Assembly: GCA_000934455.1 (NCBI GenBank)
Contig: KN886767.1
Coordinates: 1-34,810 of the forward strand
Direction of reading: 5' to 3'
DNA: 34,810 nt
From: Apostichopus parvimensis
Lineage: Eukaryota; Echinodermata; Holothuroidea; Aspidochirotida; Stichopodidae
A program made the position numbers and the translations under genes. Of this stretch, positions 1 to 10,054 are shown one piece after another; position 1 is the first letter of the stretch; every line of letters starts with the position of its first letter. Below the pieces are notes generated by a model, which saw only the letters and a list, made by a program, of their open reading frames with translations, did no database searches and was not told the origin of the DNA.

Positions 1-2261
1 ATTGATTCCACACTATTTAAAAAAAAAAAAAATCAAACTAATTTTTCATCACTATATTCCCCAACAAAAAGAAGCATTTTTGTTTAAATATTAAACTACA
101 CACAAAGAAAACAAGAAGAGATCTACTAAATGTTTGATATATGAATATTGAAGCGCTAAATTCTCCTGACTTTACCAACTCCCCCCCCCCCTAGCCACCT
201 CCTGAACCAACCATAAAGAAAGAGAAAAAGAAGTTTTCAAAAGATGTTATCATATTGCATAGGTAATAAAGTGATTTGTGTACATACATTCTTAGTTGCA
301 GACAGTTTATGTACTAAGTGTGATTAACATCAACATTTTAGTAAACAGTAAAAAGGTCTCATGTCATGGCAAGTTAAAAATGAATATTGATGAAGAAGAA
401 AGTTTGTGTTTTTTTTGCTTTTCTATTGTGAAAGACCACAAGGTATTCTAAGAAGCCAAAAACAGATGGGAGGGGCGAGTTGAACCTCTTCATGATCTTA
501 TTCAAAAGTGATCCTGATCATATTTTTCTCACCAAATTATTCTTCTCCGAGCATATTTACCACCAGTGATTTCATCACTGTAATTCTGAATCAAAATCAA
601 TCCTCTCATACTTAGGAGAATCCAAAAGAATCAAAGTTTTGACATATACTCAGAAATATGCCTGCATATCCAAATACCCAAAGGTAAAACATGTTTCTTT
701 TCAATTCACACTGTCTTTTGCAAGATATTGAAACTGCTTCGATATAGCCGGTAAGTCATTACCATGCAACTTCTACATAGTCAGACCTTCTTAATTCTAT
801 CAATAATTTACTTCAAAAGCAGCTCAGATAAGGGTTAAGCACCCTTTCCCTTGCACTTCAATGTATTCAAAAATTTGAGCAAGAGAGTATTCCATGCCAA
901 TTGTGCCAAACATAATTGGTAAGTCTGTGTAAATGTTTAGCATACATAAGAGGGTGTTAGCATCAAATTATGCACCTAAATTGAATTATTAAGAAAAATT
1001 ATCATTTATGCATGTTTTTACATTACCAGGACATGTTAGTGTAAGTTAAAAACTGAAATAATTTATACAAAGCTCAGGATTGTAATTGCTTTCAGAGGAG
1101 TAATCATATGTCAAGTATTAACCAGCTATGGAAAAACACTTAGCCTAAAATGATTAGTTAAAAACTTTCAGGAACAAGTCAGTGGATAGTTTTCCAACTA
1201 CAAGTAACTTCAAGTAGCATTAATAACATATTCTGATTCCTGCAATAAGTGTTGATCTTTCTCAATATTAAAAAATTTCAGTTTTCATTCTTGATCTGAC
1301 CCCAGCTGTGGTATGTAGAAAAGGAATGTATATATGTTCCTTTCTTTAACAGCTATTGCAGTTTCACTTCTGGTAATGGCAAAATGAACATGAAGCATGA
1401 TAAGTTTATGATGCCAATTGAACATGCTTCCAAACAGATCATGGATTATACCTGGAGCAGAGGAAAGAATATGCTGTAAAAATGTTGACAAGTTATAAAG
1501 TTAACTATTTGCTACCGAATGTTTGAAAGCACAAAAGCTTGATAAATTTCAGAAGCATCAGTTTGTGCCCCTCTGAGCTGTCGTTGATTCAAGCTACAGT
1601 TTTTTTGAAAAGCCAAAGCTTTTCAGCAGCATTCATTGCAATTAGTGTTGTATTTGTAGGCTAACCTGCAAAATCTTAAAACAAAGAAGAAAAAAACTGA
1701 TCATCTTTGCCATGAGAAAAGGGCAAAAGAGACACCAAAGTAAAGGAAGGGAATAACATAAAATACAATCAATCTAATCTAAGCAGTAATCCATTTTTAG
1801 TTTGAACAAAAACAACCTTTATTTAACCTGCATCACATTTGGGACAATAGATATGACTGGTAGCTCTGTCTTACCATTATCTTATGTATAAAAGACAAGA
1901 GGGAAAAACAAATTAATCATAACGGTTCATTAAGAGAGGGAAAGGTCTAAGGAAATTAAGATTGCAAGACTTAGATTGTATTATTTGTTTGTCTTCTTAC
2001 GTTAATGGGATTATATGACATCATACTTCCATCTGTGCTTCCATTTGTGTATGTTTTTATTCTAGTTTCATCACCTTCTTTCAGCTTAAACTGATCTTTT
2101 ACCAAAAAATCAAAACAGAAAAAAAAGAAAAGAAAAGCATTGCAAATAATCCCTTACGAGATAAAAACTCCAGTCCTTTTTTCGCCCCTAAGTACAAAAT
2201 AAGATTGGTTTTGTCGTTGTTGTTGTTTTTTGTCGTTAAGTATTTTAAGCTAGCTGTGAAT
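1..2261. other. Downstream flank of the telokin-like gene, no gene seen
   Basis: This is AT-rich sequence with homopolymer runs (poly-A near 20-32, poly-C 181-192). No open frame looks protein-like and I recognise no repeat family. The part nearest 2261 probably contains the 3' UTR of the telokin-like gene. Confidence 0.5.
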
Positions 2262-2267
2262 TTTATT
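2262..2267 (-). terminator. Candidate poly(A) signal of the telokin-like gene
   Basis: AATAAA lies on the minus strand about 20 bases after the stop codon. A second AATAAA is at 1823-1818. The first would give an unusually short 3' UTR, so the distal one may be the one used. No transcript evidence is available here. Confidence 0.35.
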
Positions 2268-2287
2268 TTAAAAAAAAAAGAAGTCTT

Positions 2288-2631
2288 TTATGTCTTGTTG
2301 AAATCTTGAAGTGCCGCCTTCACGTGTTCTGGCATCTCTTCCAAAAGTAGATCGCATTCGCTAAAGACTTCGCCTTCGCTATTTTTAACGCAGCACTTGT
2401 AAATACCGCTATCTGAATCTAGGTTGGTTTCTGTGATGATAAGCTTGTACTCCCCTGTGTCCTCGTCGACCTCGTATTCATAGTTTGGATTGTTCTCTAT
2501 ATCCAGAAGTTCCCCGTCAAAGAACCATGTGACTTCCAGTGGCTTTTTGCCTTTGACTTTGACTTTAAAGTCCACCCCGCTTAATTCTACCACTTCCTGT
2601 TTATCTGGTAAACATACATCAAAAATTGGCG
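2288..2631 (-). CDS. Telokin-like gene, coding exon 2 (Ig domain and stop)
   Basis: The acceptor reads CCATCTTTCTTACAG|CGCCAATTTTT, with a long pyrimidine tract. The exon completes codon 33 (G+CG, Ala) and carries the whole Ig domain from APIFDVCLPDKQ to the acidic tail. The stop TAA is at 2290-2288. Confidence 0.88.
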
Positions 2632-5600
2632 CTGTAAGAAAGATGGAAGAAGGAAAAAAAGAAGAGGTTTGTGAGCAAAATGACATAATATAAATAGTTT
2701 AAGTAGACATTGTCTCAACTGCTATAGAAGTAGCAGTGACAACAAAATATGCAAATATTTTTTTTTTTTTTTTTCCAAATTTTATTTCAACATTCTTTCG
2801 TTGCATAAATTTTAATTTCAACATTCTTTCGTTGCATAAATTATAAAGGAACATAACATGAAAATAATTTATACGACTGATGAAGTCTTTACGAAAGTAA
2901 GAGATTGCATTTCTTTTTTTTTACAAAATATGCAAATAGGTTCATAGAAATGTTCACAAGGAAGTTCAAGTGCGATCTACATGCCTACAAAAATGCAGAA
3001 AATGGACAAATGGATAAACGGTTTGATCTTGAAAAGCAACATTAAGTAAATAAATGTCTAGTTAATTTCCTCTTTTTCGCATACTTTTTTACTGAACAAT
3101 ATTCTAATATTTTCAATAACTGAATATCGCAATAAAAATGGGAATTGGTATATTAGCGGAAAATTAATAAAGTGATGGCTGTGATGTTTAGAAAATTAAA
3201 ATAGTTCTTTGTTAATAGCACATCACTCTAAATTGATAAGATATTTATGTATGATTATTTCAACATTTTTTGTTTTGACAAAAATAGGTTAATTTAGTGA
3301 AAGTTTATTTGAAAAGTGATGAAATCTTGATAAATCTTCATCTTATCCTTTTGCTGCAGAAATGTAAAGTTCATATGTTGCAAGCTGTTAAAATGCTAAC
3401 TGATCAGCTAATTGTTTTGTTGAAAATTGTTATCTATCTTCAGAAAGATCACCAAAATATACTGCACACTGCCTCCCCCCCTCCATCCCCACCCCCAACC
3501 TAACTCTCTTATCCCTAAAAGAAATGGAAATAATATATGTTTTTCTTTTCTACCAGTTTTGGCAGAGAAACTCCATATTAGTTCATTACTAAAGGAAATA
3601 TATTAAGTTGCTATGTGGAAACATTCCTTAAGATATTATCATGCCACTGTAACCTTTCGCGAGGCGATTTACTGGGGAAGAAATCTCCTCAAATATGTTA
3701 ATGGCTCCCCATCTAAGGTACCTAGTAAGTTATTTAGTTAGTAATAACATTTTGGCATGTTTTGTGTTGTGTTTTAAGTGACAATTAGTGATGAGGAAGA
3801 GGTAGTTAAATGGAGGGTGTTTGGGGGAGGAGTGTTTGGGAGAGGAAGGTGATTGGGGAATGGGAGTGTTTGAGGAAGGATTTGGAAGATTGTGGTGTTT
3901 GGGGAATGGGGGTGTTTGGGGATGAGTGTCTGGGAAAGGAAGGTGCCTAGGCAATGAGGTGTTTGGGGGATGAGGTGCCTGGGGAATGAGGTGTTTGGGG
4001 GATGAGTGTTTGGGAGAGAAAGGTGCTTGAGGGAGGAGGAATTGGGAGAGGATTGTGCTTGGGCAATGGGGGTGTTTGAGGGAGGAGGGTTTTGTTCTCC
4101 CTTATCACTACCTTGCTGCACCCCAACAACACGCACTTCAAGGCTAATTTTGCCTACAGTGAACTTCACATTCACACTTTTCTTCGGCCTCTCTCTATTA
4201 TCTACTTATATTAATTTGAAATATAAACCACCACCCCCCCACCCCACAAAGGATTTATGTAACCGAAACTTCAGCCATGCTATTTCCTTAACTGTAGTAA
4301 CTGTACATCTTAGCTTTTTACAAGAGTATTCCTATCACATCTGGTTGTATTCATTGTCTCATGGTTACTCTACTATAAATAAAAAAATAAATGATCTATT
4401 CCCCTCCTACATCCTCCCCCCCTGATCTACCTAGCTATAGCCCCCCCCCCCCCCCGCCCACACTGTCACAGTTACATTCACCTACAGTAAGCATCCAACA
4501 CATTTGAGGTTTTCACATCTCTCTTTCACTATCTTATCTAATTGCATTCATTATGTCTCACAGTTTAAATATTGTCACAGTTAACCTACTTTGACAGCCT
4601 TCTTAATTTAGGAAACCTTTTCATACTGCACTTTGTCTAAGCTAATAACAAGACAGAACACACCAGGTATTAATTATCATTAATAGTAACGACCACTCGT
4701 TAATATCAAGTTCTTTCTTCTGAGGGGGAGGTACAACCTCAACCTCATTTGTTCTAATTTTACTCATCAATTAAAGACAATACATAGAGGTAGAAAGAAA
4801 CTGGTAAAGAATGTTGAACCAAGGTTGAACCAATTATTCCATCAGTTAACTTATGCATAATTTGCATAATTTTATGTAAATCAATATATCTTTTGTACCC
4901 TTACTTGAATAATGAAATCCCTCCAGAGAATGATTTAAGAAGCCTTTTTGGAGTAAATTTGGATCCAATTTCATAGCTTTTAGATGATGATACACAGAGG
5001 TAGAAAGAACTGAAAGAAATTCTCAATTAAGAAGCTTTCTGAGTAAATATTGATCAAATTTAATAACATTTTAAGTATATCTAACACTGTTATCACTTAA
5101 CAATGCATTTCATTAGCTTGGGTAGTCATATTTGACAAACTTCACAGTTGGTATAAAACTTAAGGTGAAAAGAGTCTGGTTGACAAAATTCTTGATATTT
5201 CAATGGATTGATTAAATAATTAAAAATTAAATTAACATCATTATTATGACATCTTTGGACATAATCATATTTTGAGTTATACTCTGAAGGTTTTGAAATT
5301 AAAGGAGCACACTGGTTTGTAAAATCACTATAGTCCAATTCATGTTCAGTTTACATTAATGACATTTGATAAATTAATTGAAAACTTCCTTAGATGGGTA
5401 AATTCACATTAATGTAGCTAGATGCATCCTTCACCCAATTAATGAAATTTTTGTAATCATTTAATTTAAAGGGGTATATATAACATGTAAGTGACAAATT
5501 CCTTTTCATGAACTTCCGTGAGCACTCCATACTTAGAAAACTGTCCAGTGAAGAATGTACGGATAAATTTACTTTTTAAAACAAATACGGTCCTGAATAT

Positions 5601-7584
5601 TAAGTCAATTTCCATTATGTAAAATTGATAACTTATCCAGTAAAATAGATTGTGTCTTGTTTGCATGTATTGTAAATGTTGTGCAAGCCTTCTTAGTGTG
5701 GAACCCTGAATGCTGCTTTAAAGGAGCTTACAAGATGTTATTGTTCGATATTGTCAATGTTGTGTAAGCCTTCTTAGTGTGACTCCCTAAGTTGAATTAA
5801 ACCCAGAATGTTGCTTTAAAGGGGCTTACAAGATGTTCCTGTTTTAAATTGTCAATGTTGTGTAAGCCTTCTCAGTGTTATTCCCTATGTTGAATAAAAT
5901 CTAACACAGATAGGATCTCAAATAAGCTACTGTAAGGCTTCCTGATCCTAAACAAAACCCTGAATGCTGCTTTAGAGGAACTTACAAGATGTTATTGTCT
6001 GATATTGTCAATGTTGTGTAAGCCTTTTTAGTGTGAGTCCCTAAGTTGAATAAAATCCTGACTGCTGCTTTAAAGGAACTTACAAGATGTTATTGTTAAT
6101 ATTGTCAATGTTGTGTATGCCTTCTTAGTGTGATTATTTTAGTTGAATGGAACCCTGAATGTTGCTCTAAAGGAACTTACAAGATGTTATTGTTAATATT
6201 TTCAATGTTGTGCACGCCTTCTTAGTGTGACTCTTTTAGTTGAATGGAACCCTGAATGTTGCTTTAAAGGAGCTTACATGATGTTATTGGCTGATATTCA
6301 TCTCTTCGCATGAATATTGAATAATTGAATATTGAATATTGAATGGATCTAAGAATGTTACTTTGAGGCAAGGGTTTCCTGAAGTAACAGTCTCACATGG
6401 GACATTTAGATCATGAATTGAAACAGACAGATTGTACAGCAGCATGAATTAATCAAACAAGAAAATACATGTTTTAAAAGAAGCAATTAAACCATTCTTT
6501 AATATGTAAAACTAATAATCATCATACATAAAAAAGAGAGATATGTATCACTCCTTATTTGAAATTATGTAGATTGTCACAAACAAAGTCCATATGGCAC
6601 TAACTCAAAATTAATAAGTCATTAACACAAGTCCAAAAACACTGGGAAATGTTTCCTTTACCAGTATCGTAATGTTTCTTTTACCAGTATTATAATTATC
6701 TTTATAGCCTCCAATGAAAAGTTTCAAAGAATTGGAAGAATTGCAAAAATGATTTACGGTTGCTCATCAAACTGTAAAGAAAGACGCATCAGATCATGTG
6801 ACTTCAAAGTATTCCAAGAGGCAAAGAGGTCAAAAGTTCATTCCTAGGAGGAGTAGTAGTTAGATGATGAACAGTAGCTCTACATTAGATGATATTAGTT
6901 CTGTTCCATTACCCTACTTCTACCTTCGAAAAATCAATTTTCCTTTATACTAAGTATCAGAGGTAAGGGATAGAAACAAGGAAAGAGAAGGGCATGATGG
7001 AGGGGGGCAAGGGGAGGGGGAAGGGTAACAAGGAGTGGTAGATGTCATTTGTACAACAACAGTACACATAGCAAATGCAGCACAGTAAGGAAAATGTCCT
7101 AATTTTGCTAATTTAGGCCTAATCTTAGACAGAGCTAGCAGTTCATAGACCTGAGCCTATTCCAATCTCTCTGTAGATTAGGGTGCCATTTTGTCACAAT
7201 AGGCTGACAACTGGCACATCAGTAGCCTACATTAGCATGCTTTACGTTAGTTTTAATGAGGAATTTATTTCAACACACCTACTGAGAGATCTTACATTAT
7301 TACAACAATTAAATAGATACAGTAGAAATTGATGCTTAATTATCTCTTTTAGGCCAACGAGCTACAGAACTAATTTTAGATTATTATAAAAAGCTCAAAG
7401 TCTAAGCTAGGTCTTGGTGTTAGGCTCAATGCCCTATGGAAGCCACAACAGATGAGATTTAGAAGAAATAGAACACATTTTTCTTACCTCCCCCCTCTTC
7501 TTTCTTTGGTGGAGCTGCTTTTCCTGGTGCTGTCTTGGCTGGACCAGGGGCTGGCTTGGCTGGGCCTTTTTGAAATCGACTCAT
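2288..7584 (-). CDS. Telokin-like single Ig-domain protein (2 exons, 146 aa)
   Basis: The CDS is 7584-7488 joined to 2631-2288, 441 nt, 146 residues plus TAA. Residues 1-32 are a Pro/Ala/Lys/Gly-rich head (MSRFQKGPAKPAPGPAK...) and residues ~33-130 form one I-set Ig domain with Trp68 (VTWFFDGE) and the F-strand motif D-S-G-I-Y110-K-C112. A short acidic and helical tail ends in DFNKT. This layout matches telokin, the C-terminal Ig module of smooth-muscle myosin light chain kinase, which in vertebrates binds and stabilises unphosphorylated myosin filaments; that role here is inferred from the family. The B-strand position that normally holds the partner cysteine is Val56 (DFKVKVKG), so the usual intradomain disulfide pair is incomplete. 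The start ATG has A at -3 and is the first in-frame ATG after an upstream in-frame TGA (7671-7669). The single intron is phase 1. No kinase exon is visible upstream, so this looks like a stand-alone gene. Other single-Ig muscle proteins remain possible. Confidence 0.85.
2784..2844. repeat. Two-copy 31-bp tandem duplication
   Basis: The string ATTTCAACATTCTTTCGTTG begins at 2784 and again at 2815, each followed by CATAAAT. The duplication lies just after a poly-T run (about 2759-2774) in the telokin-like intron. Confidence 0.8.
3805..4095. repeat. Degenerate G-rich minisatellite in the telokin-like intron
   Basis: Diverged units of the kind GGTGTTTGGGGGATGAG and GGAAGGTGCTTGGGCAATG recur across nearly 300 bases on the plus strand. 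Open frames read through it on the minus strand only as proline-rich low complexity. Many GGGG runs give it G-quadruplex potential on the strand opposite to telokin-like transcription. Confidence 0.75.
5675..6298. repeat. Tandem array, ~97-bp unit, about six copies
   Basis: The phrase GTGTAAGCCTTCTTAGTGTG and variants start at about 5681, 5762, 5860, 6016, 6113 and 6210. Each unit also holds a CCCTGAATGCTGCTTTAAAG block and a CTTACAAGATGTTATTGT block. The first unit is about 16 bases short. The 5860-6016 unit carries an extra block of about 60 bases. The last two full periods are both 97 bases. It lies inside the 4.86-kb telokin-like intron. Confidence 0.85.
6305..6345. repeat. TGAATAT microsatellite
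   Basis: GAATATTGAATAATTGAATA and further TTGAATAT units follow directly after the ~97-bp array. Confidence 0.6.
7488..7584 (-). CDS. Telokin-like gene, coding exon 1
   Basis: This exon encodes residues 1-32 plus the first base of codon 33. The donor reads GGGGGAG|GTAAGAAA. The peptide is low in complexity, with four GPAK/GKAA-like blocks and then KKEEGG, similar to the disordered head of telokins. Reading past the donor gives only KKNVFYFF and a stop, which supports splicing here. Confidence 0.85.
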
Positions 7585-7945
7585 GGTGATTGGTTTTTTG
7601 AAGAAATGGAAACCCCTTTTGGTGAGGTACGATGCCAAAAGCAATTCGGATGAGGATATTTCTAACCGTCAGAAATACACAAAACAGTGGACGGAAGCTA
7701 AGATCTTAACAAGGCTACTACAGTACCAAGCGTCCCTGTACCAACTACAATAAGATGCACATATGATGCCCAGTGTAGTATGTATGGAATGCGTGGAATT
7801 CAAACCATGAAGCAACCTAATGCTTTACTCTGGCCAATGACTTGAAGCCATGGGAGGGCAGGTCTGGATGAGTAAGCATTCAATTGGCGCAGGGACTTTC
7901 TCTCTAATGAATATTCAACAGCTGTGTCAAATATCAGGGCTCTTG

Positions 7946-8063
7946 ACTTAAAGGTCAGGTTCAGTGCAGCCCAAAAAGGTACATACACTGACAGATATGA
8001 TTTCACACTGGATCTGACCTACAAAAGTTTTCAATCATAAATATTGCTTGATGACCTTTAAGT
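7946..8063. mobile_element. Short inverted-repeat element with TTAA ends
   Basis: A perfect 12-bp inverted repeat, ACTTAAAGGTCA (7946-7957) and TGACCTTTAAGT (8052-8063), bounds 118 bases. A second inner pair, AGGTCAGGTTCAGTG (7952-7966) and CACTGGATCTGACCT (8006-8020), matches at 13 of 15 positions. TTAA at both outer edges resembles TTAA-targeting MITEs. It sits about 360-480 bases upstream of the telokin-like ATG. Confidence 0.5.
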
Positions 8064-8230
8064 TTTAACCAGTATTTCGGGAGGTAAGAAAATTATAAGG
8101 ATGGGGTTTAATACAAAGACTGTCTAAACCTGTAAATGTCTAACTTCAATTTAATGGTTTCTGAGGTTAATTATAATGCTGAATGAAGAAGGAAGATGAT
8201 AAAAGACAAATCAAATACCAATGGGGGTAA

Positions 8231-8510
8231 GTGGAGGGCTGGGAGTGGGGGTGGGGGTGGGGAGGTAGTGTAGGAAGTGGCATTAGTGGAAAAGATATAT
8301 TTTACTTCAAAGTTAAGTTTTATGATGGCATTTGTGCATGGCAACAGAAACTATTTATATCATGTCAGATTCAGCCCATCCCCAAGCATATACATTTGGT
8401 TACCAAGTCATCATCTGGTAAGAGAATATATACAGGCATGTGGTGGGTGGGGGAGGGGGAAGGATGGGTGAGGGAGGGGGATGGGTGAAGAAGGGTAGTG
8501 ACATAGAGTT
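8231..8510. repeat. Two G-rich low-complexity blocks
   Basis: GGGGGTGGGGGTGGGGAGG lies near 8246-8265 and GGTGGGTGGGGGAGGGGGA near 8442-8460. Frames through them translate to Trp/Gly-rich low complexity and are not credible genes. Confidence 0.6.
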
Positions 8511-9990
8511 TAATGTATGATTACAAATATTTCATAAATAAATTAGAAACATTTTATTGTTATTCACCTGAAAAGGTGGGGGGGGGGGGATTCATGAGCT
8601 ATATGATTGGAAGGGAGGTGATCAGCCTCAAACAGTAGTGCATCCCACGTTACAGTGCATTTCTTGTTTTAGGTCACCATTTTTTCCTCTGTCTGTAAAA
8701 CATGGGTGACTGTTAACTCAACTATACTAATAGTTTCGGGTGTTAAATTGATAGCAAATTTCAAGGTTTTCTACTCTAAAACCAAGTATCAACCATTACC
8801 CTGGACCTACCAAACTTTAAAGTTCATAACAGCTATACAGACCCAGTCTAATTTGCATTTAAGAATTGGGGCTAAGTTAGTTATAGTTGCATTTCAAATA
8901 AAGGAGAAAAAGTTCAAAATGTTGAAACATTACCATTTGTTATTTTACAAGTGAAAAATACTGATAGCAGAAGTGTCTGGCCAATTTTGAAGTTGAAAAT
9001 GAAATCAAATTCATCAATTACTCCCTCAATAACTTTCACAGAAACATCCAAGCACTTTTATTTTGAAATATCGCCAATTATTACTTACTTGATAAGTGCA
9101 AAATATGCAAAAATTGTAAAATTATTTCTACTGGTAAGTCTGGTAAAATTTTTGACTAAAATCAAAAAGGCTACTTGGCATGAAAATGAGCCAGCTTAAT
9201 TACAAGAAAAGCAAACAGATTAAAAAATTAAACTGATTTCCTTGCTAAACTATTGTTACCAATAACACCTTATACTACTATTGTGTTCAGAAACAGCAAG
9301 GTGTATTACATGACTGTGAAACTTCCTTTCCTTTATTAAAATTTAAGCAGGAAAATGTGGTTAATTTGAATACTAAATCTTCATTTAGATTCAGCTGTTT
9401 AAGGGGGAATGAATTTTGCTTCCATGCTAGCAAGTTATTCCATTTAAAAAAAAAAAAAACTGTAACATGTATGCTGTGGATGAATGTTAACATTTATAAG
9501 TTACAATTTTACTACCCAAAAGATTTACATTAGGTTTTGCTCAGTGACAGTTAATTGCTTGGCAAAATGATAATCGCTAAATTAACACATTGCCACTTGT
9601 GAATGTCAAGACAAATGATATACTTACGACAGGGCATAACCGGTCGTCTAGACAAAGTGAATGCCATCAAAGGGTAGTGGGAGTTCTTCGAAGTGCAATG
9701 GTGGGATTCTCCAAATGTCATGTCCGGAATCAGTGAACAGATCTCCATGCTGACTGTTATTTCATATGGCAAAAGAAAAAACATGTCTGAGGTGAGCTGG
9801 TTACCTTACAACAAGCATGGTGTTGAAACAAGCAACAATTTTGTGATGCTGTTCTATATTAAGATCTAATTAGTAGTGTAGGACAATAGCATCAACATCA
9901 ACCTTCAATTCAAACAATGAATTTAATAAGTTCAAAATTCGAAAATTTCCATTTTGCTCTTTATATATCTTTCATAGTCTACTGGATTAT

Positions 9991-10054
9991 GGTCCTTGGA
10001 CAACGGTCCTTTGACAACGGTCCTTGGACAACGGTCCAAAGGTCCTTGGACAAC
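9991..10054. repeat. 14-bp minisatellite with palindromic unit
   Basis: GGTCCTTGGACAAC is repeated at 9991, 10005 (one change), 10019 and 10041, with a broken unit GGTCCAAA at 10033-10040. The core GTCCTTGGAC is nearly its own reverse complement, so single strands can fold into hairpins. Confidence 0.85.

Noticed and set aside
3730-4425. Proline- and serine-rich frames on the minus strand and a frame on the plus strand
   Set aside because: They read through a G-rich minisatellite and show low complexity in several frames at once, with no domain.
5675-6298. CRISPR-like or regulatory array
   Set aside because: The units are contiguous, diverged and ~97 bases long with no unique spacers, in an animal intron. 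This is an ordinary tandem repeat.
7584-7644. Upstream extension of the telokin-like start (to 7644)
   Set aside because: That extension begins at a TTG codon. There is no ATG between the in-frame stop at 7671-7669 and ATG 7584, which has a good context.
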